This document shows positions 60,401-64,000 of a stretch of 64,000 bases of DNA, piece by piece. Source of the stretch: Bacteroides sp. Marseille-P3684 (GTDB lineage Bacteria; Bacteroidota; Bacteroidia; Bacteroidales; Bacteroidaceae). Numbering within the stretch: the stretch's first letter is position 1; every line of letters begins with the position of its first letter. A program made the position numbers and the translations under genes. The stretch covers positions 725,363 through 789,362 of the forward strand of contig NZ_LT985808.1 in the NCBI RefSeq assembly GCF_900291465.1, in the 5' to 3' direction. The notes below the pieces were generated by a model. That model saw only the letters and a program-made list of their open reading frames with translations. It was not told the DNA's origin and did no database searches.

Positions 60401-61836
60401 ACAACAGCGACCGTCTGCTGAGGCTCGTCAACCAGATACTCGACTTCAACAAGCTCCAGGACAACCGCCTGAAGCTCTACGTGCGCCGGCTCGACCTCTC
60501 CTCGCTGCTGGAGCGGACGGTCGCCGACTTCCGCCTGCTCGCCGAGAAGCGCGACATCCGTCTGAGCTACGGACATCCCTCCGGCGACGTGTGGGTGTGG
60601 TGCGACGCCGAGAAGATGGAACAGGTCGTGGGCAACCTGCTGTCCAATGCCTTCAAGTATACCCCTGAGCATCGTGCCATCCGCGTGGAGCTGACAACCG
60701 ACGGAGGCGCCGCCGTCATCCGTGTCACCGACGAGGGGGTGGGCATCAGCCCGCAGAAGCTGCGGACCATCTTCGGACGCTTCGAGACCTCGCCCGGTCC
60801 CGACTTCACGGGCATCCCGGGCACCGGCATCGGGCTGGCGCTCACCAAGGAGCTGGTGGAGCTTCACGGCGGCACCATCGGCGTGCGGAGCCGTCCCGGC
60901 GAAGGGAGCTGCTTCACCGTGACGCTTCCTCCGGGCAGGGACCACTTCCCGGAGGACACGGAGTTTCTGCTGACGGACGCGACGGCGCCCTCCGTCCCGA
61001 CGTCCGTGCCGGCGTGTCCGCAGCCTGCCGCCCCTGAATCCGGCGAGGAGACCGCCTCCAGCAGCATGCTCATCGTGGAGGACAACGACGAGCTGCGCCG
61101 CTTCATCGCCGAGGTGTTCAGCCCCGACTTCCGCGTCGTGGAAGCCCGTGACGGCGAAGAAGGCCTGGCGTCGGCACGTACCCTCATGCCCGACATCATC
61201 CTGACGGACATCATGATGCCGCGCCGTGACGGCCTGTCGCTCCTGCGCGAGCTGCGCGCCGACATCGGCACAAGCCACATCCCCGTCGTCCTGCTCACCG
61301 CAAAGGCAGACTCCGACAACCGCCTCCGGGGGCTGGAGACAGGAGCCGACGCCTACATTGTCAAGCCTTTCGGCATCTCCTACCTGCGTGCCCAGGTGGA
61401 CAACCTGCTGGAGCGGCGCAAACGTCTGCAAGCCTACTACGGCAACCCCCACCGCACCCCCGTGCCCGACGAGCCGGAGGCGGACCGTCCGTCGGACACC
61501 CTCACCGCGGGCGACCGGGAGTTCCTGGAGAAGCTCGACGCCCTCATCGACCGCGAGCTGGACAATCCCGACCTCTCCGTGGAGCAGCTCGTGGAGCACT
61601 TCAGCTTCGGCAGGACCGTCTTCTTCCGCAAGCTCAAGGCACTCACCGGCAAGTCGCCCATCCTCTACATCAAGGAGGCGCGCATGACCCGTGCCGCCCG
61701 CCTGCTGAAGGAGCGCCGCAACAGCATCGCCGAGATAGCCTACGCCGTCGGGTTCAGCGACCCGCACTACTTCAGCAAGAGCTTCAAGCAGTACTACGGC
61801 GTCTCCCCGACCGACTACGCCGGCGACCCGGACTGA
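57469..61836 (+). CDS. Hybrid two-component system sensor/regulator
   Basis: 1455 aa from ATG 57469 (MRIRIYLGLYILFTLFTLSG); the longer frame lies in repeats. After a signal segment, residues about 30-800 carry two-propeller Reg_prop repeats (YGPKDGLGHGFMHDILQDRE; many GxLW/GxIWV units). Y_Y_Y domain about 810-890, membrane segment about 893-915, histidine kinase with HisKA SHELRTPLTLISG near 940, ATPase N-box NLLSNAFKYTP near 1056 and GTGIGLAL, receiver domain from about 1199 with Asp near 1247 (TDIMMP), and AraC-type DNA-binding domain about 1357-1447. It should sense an oligosaccharide in the periplasm and activate the adjacent susCD-enzyme genes. Confidence 0.95.
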   Translation: MRIRIYLGLYILFTLFTLSGHSRAGALPQYAVRAYGPKDGLGHGFMHDILQDREGVMWFATWNGLSCFDGYTFRNFKAGADGTHPFTSGRVLSITEDSVGCLWLVCYDNSVYRFDPRDERVLPIPLTGGRRTAQTAVVRPLVGGVVWVLGNGTAVRASYDADSQQLALRPPVNLASCGELTDVHRDDRGQEWILSSRGLFRFDPLTEMLRPVRLPGAPETALRTLMEDGRRLLVAGDSGRVFVCDKATRRLTLHRLPTPAAVTDIARCADGSLLFSTDGDGLFLATPSDTLHFSTRTPGGPADDHIYKVYIDRHGLAWLEYASLGIGLFDPSHRRFTHFLMRDEHGRPLATETGVLLAEDANGILWVHPKGGGLAWYDRPSNTLVPFNPAQRTHEWRSNDRCFSICTDRQGNLWMSTLLGGLTKITFQHAFFHLLPLDADDPESPGNEVRALLVDRQGRTWAGTRNNELLVLDPYKHLLGRLDPSAGRIVSRESAATRFARVYAVMQDRDGDIWVSTKGQGIYRLRPSGEGRFRTEHYTHSSVDPYSLSCDEVYHLFEDSRGRVWVATYGGGLNLVRFQSDGSLRFLHARNELKSFPLRHYYKLRHVSEDSRGRIWVSSTVGALACDGSFSRPSDIRWTRCLDHCDVHMVDCLPGGGVFAATFGQGLQELTSFGGGKASFRAYTHADGLIADIIYAIRPDDRGNLWLATEKGLIKYRPADATFEHYENDFTAFNIQFSEGAGTFAGTQIQLGTTKGIFYFNPAEVFKNTFTPTIRLSALVTDHRTVSPGDSTGILRHTLNHTSLVCIPHGIHTVGIRYAALDMSNTEDIQYAYRLDGFDREYRYVGESREATYTNLPPGHYTFRVKSTNSEGVWRDNEKTLAVEVLPSFWQTPWAWLLYTAGVVGLFVLVLRLYRAFYRLKDKAEREELMAQFKLKFFTDVSHELRTPLTLISGPLEYMLARSPLTDDVRGRLLTVKHNSDRLLRLVNQILDFNKLQDNRLKLYVRRLDLSSLLERTVADFRLLAEKRDIRLSYGHPSGDVWVWCDAEKMEQVVGNLLSNAFKYTPEHRAIRVELTTDGGAAVIRVTDEGVGISPQKLRTIFGRFETSPGPDFTGIPGTGIGLALTKELVELHGGTIGVRSRPGEGSCFTVTLPPGRDHFPEDTEFLLTDATAPSVPTSVPACPQPAAPESGEETASSSMLIVEDNDELRRFIAEVFSPDFRVVEARDGEEGLASARTLMPDIILTDIMMPRRDGLSLLRELRADIGTSHIPVVLLTAKADSDNRLRGLETGADAYIVKPFGISYLRAQVDNLLERRKRLQAYYGNPHRTPVPDEPEADRPSDTLTAGDREFLEKLDALIDRELDNPDLSVEQLVEHFSFGRTVFFRKLKALTGKSPILYIKEARMTRAARLLKERRNSIAEIAYAVGFSDPHYFSKSFKQYYGVSPTDYAGDPD

Positions 61837-61939
61837 CCCTCCGCCGGGGCAGGGGGCGGCATCCTGTCGCCGTGGTAATGAAAATGTAGCCACAATGAAA
61901 AAAAAGTGTGATTTCCTGTACAACTTATGATTTATTTAG

Positions 61940-61947
61940 TAGCTTTG
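61940..61947 (+). promoter_or_regulatory. -7 box TAGCTTTG before the alcohol dehydrogenase
   Basis: Exact TAnnTTTG match 26 bases before ATG 61974; no TTTG at 19-21 bases upstream. Confidence 0.5.
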
Positions 61948-61973
61948 TGCTATCACTATAATAGGTAACTACC

Positions 61974-63146
61974 ATGACCAGCAATTCAATATTCAGTATG
62001 CACATACCGACGAGGATACTCTTCGGCTGTGGCGAGATCAAGAAGTTGGCAACTGAAAAGATGCCGGGTAAGAAAGCACTCATCGTCATCTCCGCGGGTA
62101 CGTCAATGCGGAAGTATGGCTACCTGGGCAATGTGGAACGCTACCTGAAGGAGAACGGCGTGGAAAGCGTGGTCTTCGACAAGGTACTGCCCAATCCCAT
62201 CAAACAGCACGTCATGGAAGCAGCCCAGCTTTGCCGCGACGAGAAGTGCGACATGGTGGTCGGCCTCGGAGGCGGAAGCTCCATCGACTCCGCCAAGGCA
62301 ATCGCCGTGATGGCATGCAACGAAGGCGACTACTGGGACTATATCACCTCGGGCAGCGGTAAAGGCAAGCCCGTGACACGCGCACTCCCCATCATTGCCA
62401 TTCCCACCACCGCAGGCACAGGCACCGAAGCCGACCCCTGGACAGTGGTGACGAACGAGGAGCTTCAGGAGAAGATAGGCTACGGATGCGACCTGACCTA
62501 CCCGACGCTCTCAATCATAGACCCCGAACTGATGGTCTCCATTCCGCCCCACCTTACCGCCTACCAGGGCTTCGACGCATTCTTCCATGCCTCCGAAGGC
62601 TTCATCGCCAACTGTGCGACACCCATCAGCGACCTCTTCGCCCTTGAAGCCATCCGCCTGCTCTACAAATACCTCCCCGTTGCCGTCAAGGACGGACGTA
62701 ACCTCAAGGCTCGTGCCAAGGTGGCGTGGGCAAGCACCCTCGCCGGTATGGTCGAATCCACATCAAGCTGTATCTCGGAGCACTCGCTCGAGCACGCCAT
62801 GAGCGCATACTATCCCCAGCTCCCTCACGGCGCCGGACTCATAGCCTTGAGCGAAGCTTACTTCGAAACCTTCCGCAACGATTGCATGAAGCGCTACATG
62901 AAGATGGCCGATGTCATGCTCGGCATCAAGAGCAACCGTCCGAGCGACTTCATTGACGCACTGGTGCGCATGCAGAAGGAGTGCGGGGTCTACGGCATCA
63001 AGCTCAGCGACTGGGGACTCAAGGAGGAGGACCTGCCGAAGATGGTACAGAACGCGCGTCACACCATGGGCGGACTCTTCACCCTCGACCCGCGTCCGCT
63101 GACCGACGAAGAAGTACTGGGCATCTATCAGAAGTCCTACAAATAA
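61974..63146 (+). CDS. Iron-containing alcohol dehydrogenase
   Basis: 390 aa. NAD(P)-binding GLGGGSSIDSAKAIA at about 98-112, IPTTAGTGTEA at 143-153, and metal ligands Asp201 and His205 (GFDAFFHASEG), His270 (SEHSLEHAMS) and His285 (LPHGAGL), the group III Fe-ADH pattern. The family reduces aldehydes to alcohols in the cytoplasm (butanol dehydrogenase, lactaldehyde reductase and others); lactaldehyde from deoxy sugars of pectin is one possible substrate but is not shown. Own promoter box and terminator, so a separate unit from the regulator. Confidence 0.92.
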   Translation: MTSNSIFSMHIPTRILFGCGEIKKLATEKMPGKKALIVISAGTSMRKYGYLGNVERYLKENGVESVVFDKVLPNPIKQHVMEAAQLCRDEKCDMVVGLGGGSSIDSAKAIAVMACNEGDYWDYITSGSGKGKPVTRALPIIAIPTTAGTGTEADPWTVVTNEELQEKIGYGCDLTYPTLSIIDPELMVSIPPHLTAYQGFDAFFHASEGFIANCATPISDLFALEAIRLLYKYLPVAVKDGRNLKARAKVAWASTLAGMVESTSSCISEHSLEHAMSAYYPQLPHGAGLIALSEAYFETFRNDCMKRYMKMADVMLGIKSNRPSDFIDALVRMQKECGVYGIKLSDWGLKEEDLPKMVQNARHTMGGLFTLDPRPLTDEEVLGIYQKSYK

Positions 63147-63192
63147 GACATTGACAATCGGTACGCCGTGACCCTGTAGTCGTCGGCGGAAA

Positions 63193-63241
63193 AACCTGCA
63201 AGGAGAGCGCACGGGCTGCGCCCCTTTGCAGGTTCTTTTTT
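63193..63241 (+). terminator. Terminator of the alcohol dehydrogenase gene
   Basis: Perfect 9-bp arms 63193-63201 (AACCTGCAA) and 63226-63234 (TTGCAGGTT), with GC-rich extra pairing in the loop, followed by C and a run of T from 63236. Confidence 0.85.
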
Positions 63242-63270
63242 TGCCCGCACGCAGCCTTCACCCGTCCGCT

Positions 63271-63312
63271 GAAAAACAAGGCGGCGTCCCCCGCATCCGG
63301 GAGACACCGCCT
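63271..63312 (-). terminator. Terminator of enolase
   Basis: Minus-strand stem of about 13 bp formed by 63280-63292 and 63300-63312 (GGCGGTGTCTCCC with G-U pairs), followed on the minus strand by TTGTTTTTC. It lies about 40 bases beyond the enolase stop. Confidence 0.65.
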
Positions 63313-63352
63313 GCCTAAGAAATGGATAAAGAAAAAAGTCAGTGTTGCACTG

Positions 63353-64000
<648 letters not shown>

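Noticed and set aside
57454-61923. Minus-strand frame of 1489 aa opposite the hybrid regulator
   Set aside because: Antisense shadow of a strongly GC-biased gene; the composition is unlike a protein and all domains are found on the + strand.

Overview
The window is GC-rich chromosomal DNA from a member of the Bacteroidales, most likely near the Prevotella group. The evidence is two SusC/SusD pairs, a hybrid two-component system, TonB-dependent receptors with carboxypeptidase-like N-terminal domains, DUF3857 proteins, an HU-like protein, and repeated promoter boxes of the Bacteroidetes type (TTTG, about 19-21 bases, TAnnTTTG). Genus is inference. No tRNA, rRNA or CRISPR array was seen.

Layout. 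1-13112 is one closely spaced + strand series: the tail of an ABC ATPase, a fused ABC-2 permease/GldG-like protein, a second ATPase, a second permease/GldG-like fusion, then SusC, SusD, a DUF4843 lipoprotein and a PKD-like lipoprotein, closed by a terminator. 13.3-14.0 kb holds eight small palindromes spaced exactly 22 bp and a promoter before a doubtful small membrane protein. dusB follows on the minus strand. 15.7-19.6 kb is an AT-rich, decayed mobile island. It joins a response-regulator gene that has lost its 5' part, and holds an excisionase-like protein, 16-bp iterons, an oriT-like inverted repeat, MobC, an Imm32-like protein, a membrane protein, an internally deleted IS982-family element, the end of a second one, and several gene stubs. 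19.8-25.4 kb carries a TonB-dependent receptor, a TPR-type membrane regulator and two divergent outer-membrane barrel paralogues.

25.5-46.3 kb is mostly core: miaB, a candidate small RNA, a ketopantoate reductase relative, two DUF3857/transglutaminase proteins, an HU-like protein, an alpha/beta hydrolase overlapping a CPA1 antiporter, rpsO, typA, a BCCT carrier, an SLC13-type carrier, ferritin, cysS and a U32 protein.

46.4-61.8 kb is a pectin-type polysaccharide locus: SusC, SusD, a single secreted polypeptide joining GH43 and GH28, a MATE transporter and a hybrid two-component regulator. Two direct copies of a previously unfamiliar ~537-bp non-coding element, 10,289 bp apart, flank susC through the MATE gene. 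Both have an identical 84-bp core that can fold. The window ends with an iron-type alcohol dehydrogenase and the 3' part of enolase.

A family of short repeats built from TTGACAATTGACAATGG and a CGCCCCTACATTCACC-type block recurs between genes. In several places it overlaps promoter boxes, and in one case it supplies a stop codon. The best candidates for undescribed biology are the 537-bp flanking element, the 22-bp-period palindrome array, the double ABC/GldG-like plus SusCD series, the GH43-GH28 fusion and the small RNA candidate.
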